DNA of 64,000 nucleotides from Biomphalaria glabrata (GCF_947242115.1 NC_074716.1:41184639-41248638); one strand, 5' to 3'; shown: positions 24,309-37,050, counted from the stretch's first letter. Made by a program: numbers and translations. The notes: a model not told the origin generated them from the letters alone.

Positions 24309-27300
24309 ATGTCGAACTCAGGTTTGTTGTCATTTGAAAGATAGAATATATTAATTTTTATATACTTGATATTGTAATGTTTTCTATGTAAAGTAAAATG
24401 ACTAGTTGCTAATATACCTATGGGCCTACAACCAATTTAGCATTCAAATTAGTAGAATAGTGCAGGGCCATCCTAAAGCATAGGCAAACTAGGTAACCGC
24501 CTAGGGTCGACAATTGGTGGGGCATCGAACAGGACTCAAATAAAATTATTTTTTAGAGAAACAGTTGCGAAACATGGATCAATATTCAAACGTAGAGGAC
24601 CTCGATGGCTACTAGCCTCGTTCTTAAGTCTCTACTGTGATTGAAGGTTTATTCAATAGTGTTTAGATTTACTTGTTAGACTACATATATTAGAAGACCA
24701 TTGTTCCTTCCTTTTGGTGAATTGTCAAAACGTTATTTCTATAGTCTGGTGATCAAGAATCATCTATGAAGCACATTCGTACCATCGGCGTTATATCAAT
24801 TTAATTATTGGTTGATATAGATAGATATATATACAGGAAGGTTTTTAAATCCTTGTGTTGTTTTTTCGTTCTTATTTTTTTTTTCTATTTCATTCGGGGC
24901 CAACCTATTCACTTCGCCTAGTGCCTCGGATTGCCTAGGGCTGGCATTGATAAATCAACTTCATCTACTGCAATAACTGTAAACGAGCTGTTTGATTAAT
25001 GTTACATGATTTCATATTCTTGCATTATGTTGATATTGTTTTCTAAGGGTTGGCGTATGTCCGTACCATAGACATAAATAAATATAGACTGGCCGATAAA
25101 AGAGTTTTATGAAACGAAAATTTGTGACTTGCAATTGTGTGTACTTTATTCATGACTTTATTATACAGCAGCGTAGTTTTGTTTAATGTCTAAGACTGAA
25201 GATTATGCAACTTTTCAGAATTCAGAAATCCGACAACAATAGATATACATGCTTTCAAGTTACATGAAGTTATTTCCTTTTTCCAGTCTATATTTATTTA
25301 TGTCTATGGTCCGTACACTTACATTATCATTGTTTCTGTATTTTAAAAAATGCTCTCGCTGATTTGCTAAATTATACTATTGATGTGACACAATATTGAG
25401 TCCATTGACATCTAATCCTTTCAAAGAATGATAATATAGATTCCAACGTTGACATTTTGAAATGAAAATGATAGATACAATTCAAAGTGTTTAAATAGGC
25501 TACAATTGACTGACAAACATTGCGCTTGACTGACTGACTGAACTGGCCAACAAACTAGATATGCGCCTCATTCTTTATTTTATAGAAATTAAGAAACCAC
25601 ATCAAACTGTCGACCCTTTCTTCGTGACTTTTTTTTTTCACACAGGACGCTTGGATTTATAAACAAAACAATTGGTCAGAGTCTCAACCTAAAGATGGTT
25701 TAAGTTGTTGAGATTAAATTTATTTCCTGTACCTGCCGAATTGGCCAAATGGTAGTCAAGCGTGACAAATGTTTCGTGATTTGTCATAACAAAAATGTTG
25801 CTTGTATATGATGACTGGTGTGTAACACATTCATTTATGATATCCAGCAAGCGTATCTTTGGACGACCCTGTCTTCGTGTTCTCACCCATGGGCGTAGCC
25901 AGGATTTTTTTTCGGGGAGGGTTTTGGGGGGGGGGAGACCCCCCCCCCCCCGCGAAAAAAAAAATATATATAAATATATGTGTGTGTGTGTGTGTACATA
26001 ATTAATCTTTATTACATTCTGACCCTTTCGGAAGACGTTTATTGTTTATTGTAGACTCCCCGCCCTTGATAGCAAGGGGGGCTGGGGGAGTTCGCAGCGC
26101 AACTATTTCTGGTATTGAAAGCCAACAAAATGCATATTCTGAGGTATCTACAGTGCATTATCTTGCTATTAAAAAGTTTTATTTCAAAAACCTAATGTGC
26201 TATTCTTACTGACTTAGACCCTCTCGCGCCGTTCGGCGCATTTTCCGGCAAGCTGTATCCGCAACTCTTATTTTGCGTAATTCATTTTGTCGGAAAACAT
26301 GTCCCGCAAAACCTCATGCGACGCTCTGTCACAACCTTACTAAGGATTCGACTCCCAGTTCGGCATATGATTTCTTTGATTTAGACCCGATCTCTATGAC
26401 TGACTCCTAAAATCTGTCTTAGCCATCTTTGTTGAGACACATTCAATGATTTTCAATTTCGGCAGAAGACTATTCACACTTTATTAATGGTGCCCAAGCC
26501 ACTGGTAGAAATTTGTAACCTTTCTTGACTACGCTCTTGGAATTACATGCCTGTATTTCGCTTTAGATTTTATATCAAAAAGGAAAGTCTTTTCGTCAAA
26601 TCATCTGTTGCGGGGTTTTAAACTAAAAAATCTCTGGTTTTTTGTTTGTTTTGTTTTTAATTCAAAACCCCATTTAGCTACGATCATAGAATTTGGTGAC
26701 TGTAGTTTGCTTTAAAATAATATTGAAGAGAGAGGTTTTCAACTCTAAACGCTCTGTAGGAAAAATTTTTAACTCAAAACCATCTGGAGGGGTTTTAAAC
26801 TTTAAAGAAAAAGCCATCTGGAGGAGGGGGGTTTAAACTCAAAACCCTTTGGCTACGCTCATAGATTTTATAGTGTGTAATTTGCTTTTTTTTATATTGA
26901 AGAGGTACTTTTTAGCTTCAAACCCCAACTGGAAGGGGGAGGGGGGTTAAACTCAAAACCCCTTTGGCTACGCTCATAGAATTTTGAGTGTATAATTTGT
27001 TTTTTTTATATTGAAGATGGGGTTATCGTAAATTTTGGATGGGGTTTTAAAATCAAAATCTTCCTCAACTGTGCTGTTGGAATTTGGGGATTGTTGTTTT
27101 GCATTTTTTGTTTTGTTTTATAGAAGAGGGGGATTTAACTGCAAAAACCTCTGGTAGGGGGTTTAAAATTCAAAACCCCCTGGTAGAGGGATTTGTATCT
27201 CAAAACCCCCTGATAGGGGTTTTTAAAATCTCAAAACCCCCTGGTAGGGGGATTTAAACTCAAAACCCCCTGGTAGAGGGTTTTTAACTCAAAACTGCCT

Positions 27301-30300
27301 CGGCTGTGCTGTGGTAAGTGATGATTTAGTATTAAAATCTCACCTAAAATAAACAAATGAAAGCAAAAATCAGTCACTTAATCCCTTAATAGTGAGTCAT
27401 AAACCCTCTCTTTACTTGGAATGCCTTTTAATAGTGCGTCATAAACCCTCTCTTCAAGTATTCAGGAGTTCCTCCTTTTTGCCAGCCAGAGTGTTGACAT
27501 GCAAAAGTACAAACTCATTTGTCTTCTTTTCCAGGTATCAGATACCAGGAATTTTTCTGAAGTATTTACTTTCAAAAGCTTGGATTCTTCTTTGATATCC
27601 TGCTAAGAGCAGCTGCTGACCGCTAAAACTGGATAGACTTGATTACGCGAACTATAACAGTACCCCTACGACAAAAGTTAAGGGACAGATGGTGATGTAA
27701 AAAAAAGGAAATTTCCCATGTCAGACCTTGTGGTCTATAGGGCAGATGATGTAAAGGTCATCTGTTTCTGTGGCCTACGGTTTACGAGGACGTCATGTGG
27801 CCAACACAACGACCAACCGTCTTTGCTTTTCCCCAACTAATGTCAGGTACCCGTTAGAGCTGTGTGGACTCAGAGGCGCCCAAAGATCCCGAAAGCCAAG
27901 TGCTTTACCGCTCAGCCAGCGCGCCTCTGGTGATGATGTAGGCATATAATATATAATAATAAAATGGAGTAATAGTGTATGGATGTTAGGAAAGGGTGAA
28001 GACGAGCATTCAAAAGTATATTTAATATGGGCCCTATAAATTATATATCTATATATATGTCTAAACTTTATTAGTACAATTGTTACTCACATATTTAGGA
28101 TTAAAAAGCAATCAGAGAAACTAATGAACATCTCAAAACTCAAAAAAGACTTATCACTTATCATCACCAAAAAAAATAATTATTTTAGAATTTGGCCTTT
28201 TTATTTTTACAAATGATTGAAATTTGGTTTCGATATAAAACAAAGTATTACGTAAACAGATCCTTTACGGAGTGTGACAGTTTTTTGTTTATATTTGTGT
28301 TTTATTTGTATTTAAATCAGTTTTCTTTTGTTTGTTTTACACGTATCAGATGTTGCTAATTGAGTATTATTACATCCTGACTCAAACTTCCCTCAGCAAA
28401 CGCGACATGAAACTCTTCAAAATCAATGGTTCGAAACTAGACCTCTGGCATTCTATGGATGTTGCCAAGCCAGCCAAGGCATCTGCTGGTGATAACACGG
28501 CGGTGGACCTGGCACCCTGCTCTTCGTAGCGCTTCCTCCGTATCTTGTGGTATCATATCGTTAGTCTTCCGAACAATACAATATTATTGGCAACATTTTT
28601 GTTGTGTACACGTTTCTTCTTTTTGCACTGGCGGAGACAGGGTTGGGGTTGTTAATTTTGTGCAGTTCATAGATTCTGATATTCATGCTGACAATATTGA
28701 AACCTGCCTTTTTACTTGCCTGAAAGGACTACTTCGGGGTGCGATTATGAGTTTGTGTTTCCAAACAATTTTTGTAACCTTGATTTTAATGGGTTTCTAC
28801 TACTTTTAATTAATAGCATCATTACAAGAGCGCCTCGCCAATGGCGGTACGTTGGTTGTTGCCGAGGGCTATGTGTTTGAATTTGAGAGACGCGGCTATC
28901 TCCAGGCTGGCGCCTTCGTTCCTGAGGTGGTCATTGAACGTCCAGACCTGGTCAAGCTGATGCACGAAGAGTTTGTTCATGCTGGAAGTGAAGTCGTTCT
29001 GGCTTTCACGGTAAATCAGTCAAGACTTTAGACAGATAATAAAATCTTAGCTGTAAATAAATAGGCATTCAGTATTACATATTAGTATTTTAATAGCTAT
29101 GATAAATACTTTTCAGTATCAGATTATATTAAATAAACATCATAATAACTATACTGTTAATTTAGACGACTTTTGTCGATAATCTGCAACCTTTAATTAT
29201 AAATAGAAATAACAATTTCATAAGTGTTGGAGACTTTAGGATCTTTTTTTTAAAGCAGAAGAGCTATTACTTGGTCCAGGACACGGTGTGGACTAACAAG
29301 TTGTTGTGATCCTACGATTTCAATAATAAAATTAGGTATAGATGCTAGATCGCCATGTATTAAACCTAAATGTAAGCACTATAGTAGCCTTATAGTACAT
29401 AATGTATTATTTCAGTATTATGGGCACAGAGAAAAACTTCGTTTGATTGGTCGTGAAAGCGAACTGGAGAGTATGAATAAGCGAGCGCTGTCTATTGCCA
29501 AAGAGGTGGCCAGATCAACAGGGACTTTATTTGCTGGAAATATTTGCAATTCCACCATATATCGCAGGGACGACCCAGAAAATCAAAAACAAGTGGAAGC
29601 GATGTTTAAGGTAGGCAATCTCTGTTTGAGGTAGGCAATATTTGTTTCTAAAGAGTTGTGGGCGTTGCCATACACAGCATTCAGCTCTTTCTATTGTACT
29701 TTTAGTTTGCCCGCGCTCAGGTGATCTTGGGTTGTCCCACAGATCATACATTTTTTTTTGAAACCTTGGAAAATTTAAGTTTCTTCATTATCACGCCATA
29801 TTTATCAAACGCTTTATGGATGCAACATGTTTCTTTTGTTTCAAACATAAACGTTTCACCCACAGGAGCAGATAGAATGGGCAGTTGATGCTGGCGTCGA
29901 TTATATCCTTGGTGAGACATTTAGTGAATTTGGTGAAGCCATGCTGGCGCTACAATCTATAAAAAAGTACGGAAAAGGTGAGACAAGTCACACAGTTATA
30001 ATTAACACTAATTTTTTAAAACAAATCTGGGGATTGTGTAACTGAATCATCATAAATTTGACTTCAATCATTTATTTTTGTTTAAAAAAAGCTTCTATCA
30101 AAAAACGCATATGTTCTCTGGCAATTCGCGCAACTGTCCAGTAATCTGCTAATGCATAAGAATACTTCCTATATTTTTAACTACCTATCTCGTTCTGATA
30201 TCATGCATTAGTTTGGTTAATACTGTAAAATAAAGTTAGAAAGAACTTTAAAAATTTCACAGGAGTGATAGAGACATATTGTTTTAAAGTCATAACATTT

Positions 30301-33300
30301 TCTGTATTAATTTATAACGTACTAGCATTACCCACCGACCAAGCCTGTTAATTTTGTTACCAGGCTATATAGTGCTTATATGTTTATATTATATTCCTTT
30401 ATTCTCTTACCTACTACTTTTATTTAAACGCCCCCCCCCCCCCTTCCATATATTCCTTTAGTCAGCCAATTCTAGTATCTACTGCTTTGAATTGAACCAA
30501 CTCGTAAATTCATGTATCACTTCTCCCACACTCTCGTCCGTAACCGTAACAAATAGTCTTATTTACGCTATCTGACTATTCTTCTGCTTTTCAGTTGAAA
30601 TGTTTGTTAGGCTCCAAGATATTTTTTCGGGCTGGACTTTTTTTTTCCTTACTATTGCCTGCAAATGCTCACATAATACTTTAGTCGTACTTCCACCTTC
30701 ATTTTTTTGTTTGCGCTTTCAATAAAACTATCAGCATTTCAACTCTCCCCACACATACCTTTTGGCACGTGTATTCTAGTATAGGTTACGTAGAATGGGA
30801 ACGGCCCTCTTTAAATCGCCCTCCCAAACATACTTCTGACCTGTGAATTCTATATCACTTTCCCCAACCCTTTTCACCCCTCCCAATAAAACTCTTGAAT
30901 TTTTTAGCATCTATTACATCGCTTAAGAATGTTACTCCTTCCAAACATATATTGTTTACCCGTGAATTCGAGTATCATTTGTTTCCCCCCTCCCAAACAC
31001 ACACTAGTCCTACATATCATTTCTGAGTATCTTCTACTTTTTATTGACATATTTGAAAGGCTCTCTGCTGCTTTCAAACACCGTCGATTTTTTTTATCGT
31101 GTCAAAAAGTCATCTTAGGATAAAGGTTGTAAGATCAATTTCAACTTGTATGTAGATTATTTTATAGCTTATTTAAATTTAATTGAGCGAAAAACGCCCT
31201 TTAAAAATAGTACAAACAGGGGGAAAAGTTATTGCGCCATTAGGAACTTGAATCCTTGACGCTAATATTGCTAGTCTGATGCTTTACCGACTAGTGAAGT
31301 TTAATTTTTTAAAGAGGAAATTACACACTAATAGTAAAGTGCTTAAAACGTAATTTTAGTCTTGTATTTTTCAATACGTCAGCTTTTTTTTTTAAATAGG
31401 GTGGAAATTGAGAATAAAAAAATCGTTTTTGGTGAATTTAACTGCCGCTGCGTTTTCGATCATGAAAATATCTTAGTTGTCCGAATGGCAAGGTAAATGA
31501 TAACAGGCTACATACTCGTAATTTTTCATTCACGGCAAGTGGGAGAGTTAGTGGTCGGTGAGTAGAACTGTACTGTACACCTCCTTTTCCTTTGTTAATA
31601 CTTAGGTGTTCCCGCTGTTATAACCATGGCTTCCGCTGGCCAAGAGCTGACATTTGACAGGATTCCATTCGAGGACGCTTGCAAGCAGCTGGAAGATGCA
31701 GGAGCGGCTGTGGTTGGGCTCAACTGTGGTCGCGGGCCTGCGACGATTTTACCCTTAATGAAAAAAATTAGACAAACTTGTAAGGTATGATTTCTTCAGA
31801 TTTATGTATATCAGTTGGTCAGTTCCTGGAAAATAGGGGAAGGAAGAGACTGAGAAAAAGATATCATAAATTACAGACGCCTCTTTTTTTTTAAAAAAAA
31901 GGATAATTACGTCTTATAAGATAATTACGTCCTACCAGGTAATTACGCCCTAAATGGAGCATTAGAGAAAAATAGTAAAGAATAAGATAATTGGGATATG
32001 GAAGAGTGAAAAATATAGTAACAAATGGAGAGAGGGTGGACTAAAAACTAAATATGGAAGAGAGACGGACCAAACGACAAAGAGATAGGAAGAGCGAGAA
32101 AAGAAGAGATAAAGGAGGGTTAAGATGGACAAGAGGCAATGAGGGAAAACTAAAAAGAGAAAGAGATAGGTGACAAGAGACAAGGAAGAGAAAATAAAGA
32201 GAGGGCAAGCCCGTGGTAAGTTTATCATAAACCCTCAATTATCTCGAAGTCTGCTTTCTTTTGAAATTAACTATAAGGGAAGCAATACTTGTTTTTCTAA
32301 TTATTGAAACTTGATTTATAATAATCTCTCTTTAAAAAACAAAAGACTGTTCATATACTTAAAAATTAGTAACCCTAATGATTATGGTAATAAAAGATTA
32401 TTACATATTTTTAATTTACATATTTGTCAAATTCTATATATCAGGTCCCCATAGCGTGTCTTCCAGTACCTTACCAAACATCTGAACAATATCCCACGAT
32501 GCAATCTCTTGTTGATAAGGAAACAGGTAAAAAAAAAAATAGCTGTATTTAAATCCTTTACTAAGTCTATTGCAGACTTATTTAGCCTGATGGGCAGTTT
32601 TGAGGACCGTAATATGCTAATTGGCCAAAGTACATACGCAAAGATTCTGTAAAACACAGATATAAATTCAATCAATGAGGTAAATGCAATAGGACTAATA
32701 TTGAATAACTAGGGCGACATTACACTCTAATACGTTAACACGGTGAACTTTTGCCTAAAGCATCTCATTATCATCTTTACGATTGCCATGAAAAATAAAC
32801 ATATATATTAAAATTATCATCATCAAAGGCCATGCGAGTGAGGTTTTGAAAGCTTGTGGCTTCGAAACGGGATTCAGCAAGTCTGAGACAGTTGAAAAGA
32901 ATATGAGACAGTTTCCTCCTCCTCTCCGAAGCTCGAGCACCTTGAGTAGAGGACTGCACGAACCGTGTAAGGTATAAACATCAGGGCCTTTTGCTCAAGC
33001 CTGGGTAGCCTCCACCACGGGGGGTTGTCAAGTCAGGTGGTCTCGTGTGTTTCCAGACTTCTATTGGATCGTTGCTAGAACATGATGTAAGTTCACCGCT
33101 GATCGACGAGTGCGTTAGCTCTCCTTGGTGGGCCACAGAGTCACTAAATGTGTTGAAAGTCTGTGAATCGATACTTGCTGCAGCCTTACCAGGATGATGT
33201 AAAGTTGCATTGAATTTGTGACGTTATAATGACAGTGTGGATGGGGAGGGGAGTCTTGGTCCACGGCTTAGTAAAGCCTGTATAACAGGCTCCGAGTCAG

Positions 33301-35998
33301 TGATTACATGGATTTGTGTCGTGGAGTCGATGATTTTCAATGCTTCACTGATGTCATGCCTTTGGCGCGTCAAAGCTGCAGATAGTTATTTATAATCCGT
33401 GTCATAATATAATTTTATGGTCCGCTTGCAAAAAATCTAATCGGTTTGTAAGAAAGTTTTCGTTTCAAACTATGTTCATGAGACTATACGAGTTATGATC
33501 GCAAGTGAAAGCAGAAGTTGTTTTGTTATATCTTAGTTATTTTTATAAAATCAAAATGTTTACGACAGTTAATTTAGAAAATCTTTTAATCGTTAACATG
33601 ATAATAATAATTTTGAGTGATTTGCCATGAAACCATTAGAAAAGATTTTTTTATGGACCTGCCAATAGCATATTGAGCTTTTTTAGTTACGAATCTGAAG
33701 GTCCTAACTCAATGTGGACATTTTTGTAAAAGATAAACTATCCTGTCAGTTGTTTTTTTCTATATACATTCAAATATGTGTATACACTTATACAATAAAG
33801 ATGTGCATTTTCAATTTCTGTTATACATCCAGGTAAACAAGCCTTTCCTTATGACCTACCTGGGCACACCTGTACCAGAAGTCAAATAGAAGAGTTTGCC
33901 AAGACTTGCAAAGAAATCGGTGTCAACTACGTGGGTCTGTGTTGTGGGAATGCTTCTCATTATATCCGTATAGTAGCAGAGGTAACATAGGACTAATTTG
34001 TAGTAGATTTTAGTTTGAGAACTTTAAGGGACTACTAAAAAAAAATAAACACACACCATGCTTGAAATCTGTGGCATTTCACGTCTTGAGAGACGATCTT
34101 TTCCCTTTGAAATACGCCATTGAGGACTGGTGAATTTTATTTTATGAATTATTGAACTGAAAAAAAAAACTAACATGACAATGACATAAAAGAAGCATAC
34201 CAGTTTGTCTCTGATTTATATTTTAAACTCATAGAACTTTTACTCAATCTCACACTTTTGGTTGGTAGACTATTGGGTCGTTACTAAATACCAACAGTTT
34301 GGGTTCGTTATGACGTTGATGGCAAATATTATTATATTATTGTTATGCAGGGAAGTTTGAAAAGAGAAATAACAAAGAGAACACTCATATCTAACGCCTT
34401 ATATTAATAGATAGACATGCTAAATCGAAATCCAAATCTTAGTCCTTAATGGCGTAGCTAGGGATTTGGGGGCCTGGGGCCTGAACTCTTTAGAGCACCA
34501 TGCATTTTGAAATTCGACATCATGGCATGAGAAAATGGCGTAATCTACATATATAATTCTTTTCATGGCTCAACAGTTTGAACACCAAAGAGTAAATGGA
34601 AGATCACTCTTTTATTTCTGCAAGTCGGACTAGAGTTACCTCACGAAACAAAAAGAGGGGGAGGAAAACAAGTAGTATTCACCAGTCACTAAATAGCAGG
34701 GCCGGAATTAACCATTGTGACCAAGATCACTCTTTTATTTATTTCTAACCCACGTAACTTTAGCGGCGAAAAAAAAAGAGGGGGGGGGGAGTTTAAGTAT
34801 TCTACTCTGTATTCACCCGTCACTAAATAGCTGGTCCGGACTTAACCATTGTGGAGCAATATGAGAAACGGATTTTGCGGGGCCCAGTTTGGGTAGGGAT
34901 ACGGATAATAAGTAAAAATTAAGAGTTTGTATTAGACAATTAATTCGTCTTTATATTTTATTCATTCTTTGCTACGTACAAAATTACTTTACGAGCCTTG
35001 CGTGTAGCAAAGTCATACAGTATATCATAAAACGTTTATTTCCTACATAAATCATGCTCAATAGCAAGAATTACCAAATGTTTCAATCTATCTACGAGAA
35101 TTGTTGACCTCAATTAATTCTACACTATTTTGAGGCGCGAGAAGCTTCTTTCACTATATTCCACAATTACGGGTAATGCATTTTGCCGTTTTTTTTAATC
35201 GCGCGTAGGATTGGCGTTTTCCGTATTGAAATGACACCCCAAAATGACAATTTTTGTCTATATTTTTCAGGAGATTTGTATGAGTTTTCTAAAGATTTTA
35301 ATAATTTTCGGATATTTCCAGGACTTTTTCGTATATTTTGAAATTTCAGTTGATTCCCAGGTGCTCCGGCAAATCAGGCGACCGCGGGAAATCTGTTATA
35401 AGTTATAAAATGTTTTAATTTAATAATTTACACCTGAAATTAGCGCGTGTCCTACGAAAGTCCGGGGCACACTGCTGTCGGATAGGTTGCAGTGGCCAAA
35501 AGGCCGGCCCTGGTAAAATAGCGGCGTATGCTACGCCGTGTGTAGACTTATTTAATAATGTAAAAACAAATTTCAGGCACTTATTTGGGGTCCCCCTCAA
35601 ATAGGGTCCGGGAAGATTTGGACCCCCCTCCACCCAACATAGCTAAGCAACTGTTAGTACTGCAAAAAGGGTCAGACTTGTTAGTCATTTTTAACATTTT
35701 CTAGTGTGTATTCTGTGTCTCCACTATACTCCCAATATGCTACATATTAATTTAAGGAAAACATTAGAAAACAGTAACCCTGGATAGTTTTGGAAATAAA
35801 TTCCATTAGATTTTTTAAACAAAATGCTATGAATTTTCAAATATTTTTCTTTTGGTTTCCCAACAGATCTACGGGAGGAAGCCTCCTGCTAGTCGATACT
35901 CTCCTGACATGTCCAGACATTATATGTTCGGGGATAAGTCCCAATTTAGCAAATATACGACTGAAGACATGGTGGAGTTTACAAAGGCGGTTCAATAG
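24309..35998 (+). CDS. Betaine-homocysteine S-methyltransferase-like, copy 2 (intact)
   Basis: Exons 24309-24321, 28817-29010, 29416-29610, 29866-29977, 31606-31784, 32445-32526, 33833-33981, 35867-35998: 1056 nt, 351 aa, open throughout, GT/AG at every junction. It is a Pfam S-methyl_trans barrel: [14 protein letters not shown] near residues 10-22, GETF (Glu151, matching human BHMT Glu159), GLNCG (Cys212, matching Cys217) and LCCG (Cys295-296, matching Cys299-300), the zinc ligands. Such enzymes are normally cytosolic and remethylate homocysteine to methionine. Human BHMT has 406 aa; the shorter C terminus lacks most of the tetramerisation tail. Human betaine-site Trp44 aligns with Phe38 and Tyr160 with Thr152, so the methyl donor may not be betaine. 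Intron 1 is 4.5 kb and repeat-filled. ATTAAA at 36286-36291 could be the poly(A) signal. Confidence 0.9.
24463..24945. mobile_element. hAT-like MITE, in intron 1 of BHMT-like copy 2
   Basis: Left end CAGGGCCATCCTAAAGCATA, internal AGGCAAACTAGGTAACCGCC, right end CTTCGCCTAGTGCC...TTGCCTAGGGCTGG. A reverse-orientation relative lies at 49412-49975. No coding seen. Confidence 0.5.
25886..27320. repeat. Composite repeat block with G-rich degenerate tandem units
   Basis: Starts with the GGGCGTAGCCAGG end also seen at 9133, then G and C runs. From about 26600 there are four or five degenerate units of about 120-135 bp built from GGCTACG.TCATAGAATTT, TATATTGAAGA, G-runs and ACTCAAAACCCC. The last part (27130-27300) is a run of shorter 30-40-bp units with CAAAACCCCCTGGTAGGGGG and its variants. 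The whole lies in intron 1 of BHMT-like copy 2. Confidence 0.65.
26218..26462 (-). mobile_element. LINE ORF2 C-terminal fragment, antisense
   Basis: Reverse complement of the element at 10236-10623: it encodes similar ILGVSY-, [13 protein letters not shown]- and AGHVF-like stretches, with frame damage. Inside the 25886-27320 block. Confidence 0.65.
27700..27927 (-). repeat. tRNA-derived SINE, family B
   Basis: Antisense body CAGACCTTGTGGTCTATAGG, GCAGATGATGTAAAGGTCAT, GTGGCCAACACAACGACCAA, TCAGGTACCCGTTAGAGCTG and a GCTTTACCGCTCAGCCAGCG tRNA-like end. In intron 1 of BHMT-like copy 2. Confidence 0.75.
28350..28529 (+). other. Candidate orphan terminal exon
   Basis: After an acceptor-like CGTATCAG (28342-28349) a 60-codon frame runs to TAG at 28527-28529. 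The second half has coding-like composition ([20 protein letters not shown], then [20 protein letters not shown]). I do not recognise it. It lies inside intron 1 of BHMT-like copy 2 and its phase does not fit that gene. It could be a translocated last exon, a retained gene fragment or chance. Confidence 0.25.
32760..33385 (-). mobile_element. LINE fragment: RNase H and C-terminal region
   Basis: Minus-strand frames give [18 protein letters not shown] and [19 protein letters not shown] (RNase H-like with the TDS motif), a [15 protein letters not shown] stretch, and further on [20 protein letters not shown] and [20 protein letters not shown], as in RNase H-bearing non-LTR elements (I-clade type). 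Several breaks. In intron 6 of BHMT-like copy 2, opposite to the gene. Confidence 0.65.
34544..35548 (+). mobile_element. Helitron-like element carrying a hAT-like insertion
   Basis: Starts A|TCTACATATATAATTCTTTT and ends with a GGCGTA-TGC-TACGCC hairpin (35522-35536) just before a degraded terminus. Inside, 34697-35512 is a hAT-like insertion (CAGGGCCGG...CCGGCCCTG). The homologue at 52456-53206 has the same insertion at the same place. Lies in intron 7 of BHMT-like copy 2. Confidence 0.5.
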
Positions 35999-37050
35999 AC
36001 GGCTTCCTTTCCTATACAAAAACATGATTATTATTATTACTGTATTCGGAAGATAGTACTGGTATGCAATTTGTTTAGAAGAATGTAAAGCTGTTGGTAC
36101 ACTTTGATATAAGCATATGTTTTGATTGTAGAATGGAATAGTACATCTATTAAGGGAAAATGTGATTAAAAGCGATTAACCGTAGCGTGTCTGTCAGTGA
36201 TAAAGAACTTTAATATAAGCCTATTATCTTTTCTGTGAATCACCAAGTTTACGGAACAAAAAAACACTTTCAAGAAGAATTTGACATTAAACTTTTCAAA
36301 CCTATAATCTTAAGTGAACAATTGTATCTAGAACTTTCAAGCACTTCAAAACGTTGTTGTGAAATAAATCAGACTTATACATGAAATAGATTGTGTCGTG
36401 TTGTATATCTAGACATGTAAAAAAAACATCGCTTCTTATATTGTTATCATTCTTCTTCACCATCTGTCCCTTTCGTTGTAAGGGTGCTGTGACAGCTCGC
36501 GTATTCAAATCCTTCCTTATATATATAGATAATAATATATTAGCAGTAATTTTGTGTTATTTAGTAGTAGTGCATGAGTCGTAAACACCAGATGTTGTCT
36601 TCATTTTGTCCAGCTTACACCTACAAATCACGGCGTGTTCACGATGGCCGAATCCAGACAGGCGAGAAGCGTGACATCGTACTTTAGATGTGAGTGACTG
36701 CAGGCTTTAAATGTTTTGCATGGAGGAAAATGGAATCGTGCTTATTAATAGTATTGTGATTATTGATAGTTTTGTATTTGTTTCAGATATCCACATTTGA
36801 AGGTTTCCGATGACTTTTTAATAATCTAAGGTTCTTTTTAGTTCTGTATATTTGAAATGGCTACAACAATAGAACAATTTTGATATATCCGTCCAAAAAA
36901 AATCGCTATTGTAAATTTATTTCACCCCTATGTTAGTCGTGCTAAAAATAACGAAACCTGTCTTTTTGAGCGGACCCATTGTGGTCACCTATGAGTTTAT
37001 GATTCCACGTTCTATCTTGTTGAAATTTTATCTGGGTTTATTTACTTTTT
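35999..37050. other. Downstream of BHMT-like copy 2, no gene recognised
   Basis: Probably includes the 3' UTR of copy 2. Otherwise AT-rich with no recognised element. Confidence 0.5.

Noticed and set aside
31962-32238. Long minus-strand frames rich in Leu, Ser and Phe
   Set aside because: The plus strand here is a purine-rich GA stretch in a BHMT-like intron; open frames follow from composition.
36630-36690. Short start-like frame beginning MAESRQARS
   Set aside because: Only 14 codons before a stop, no donor that extends it convincingly, no similarity.
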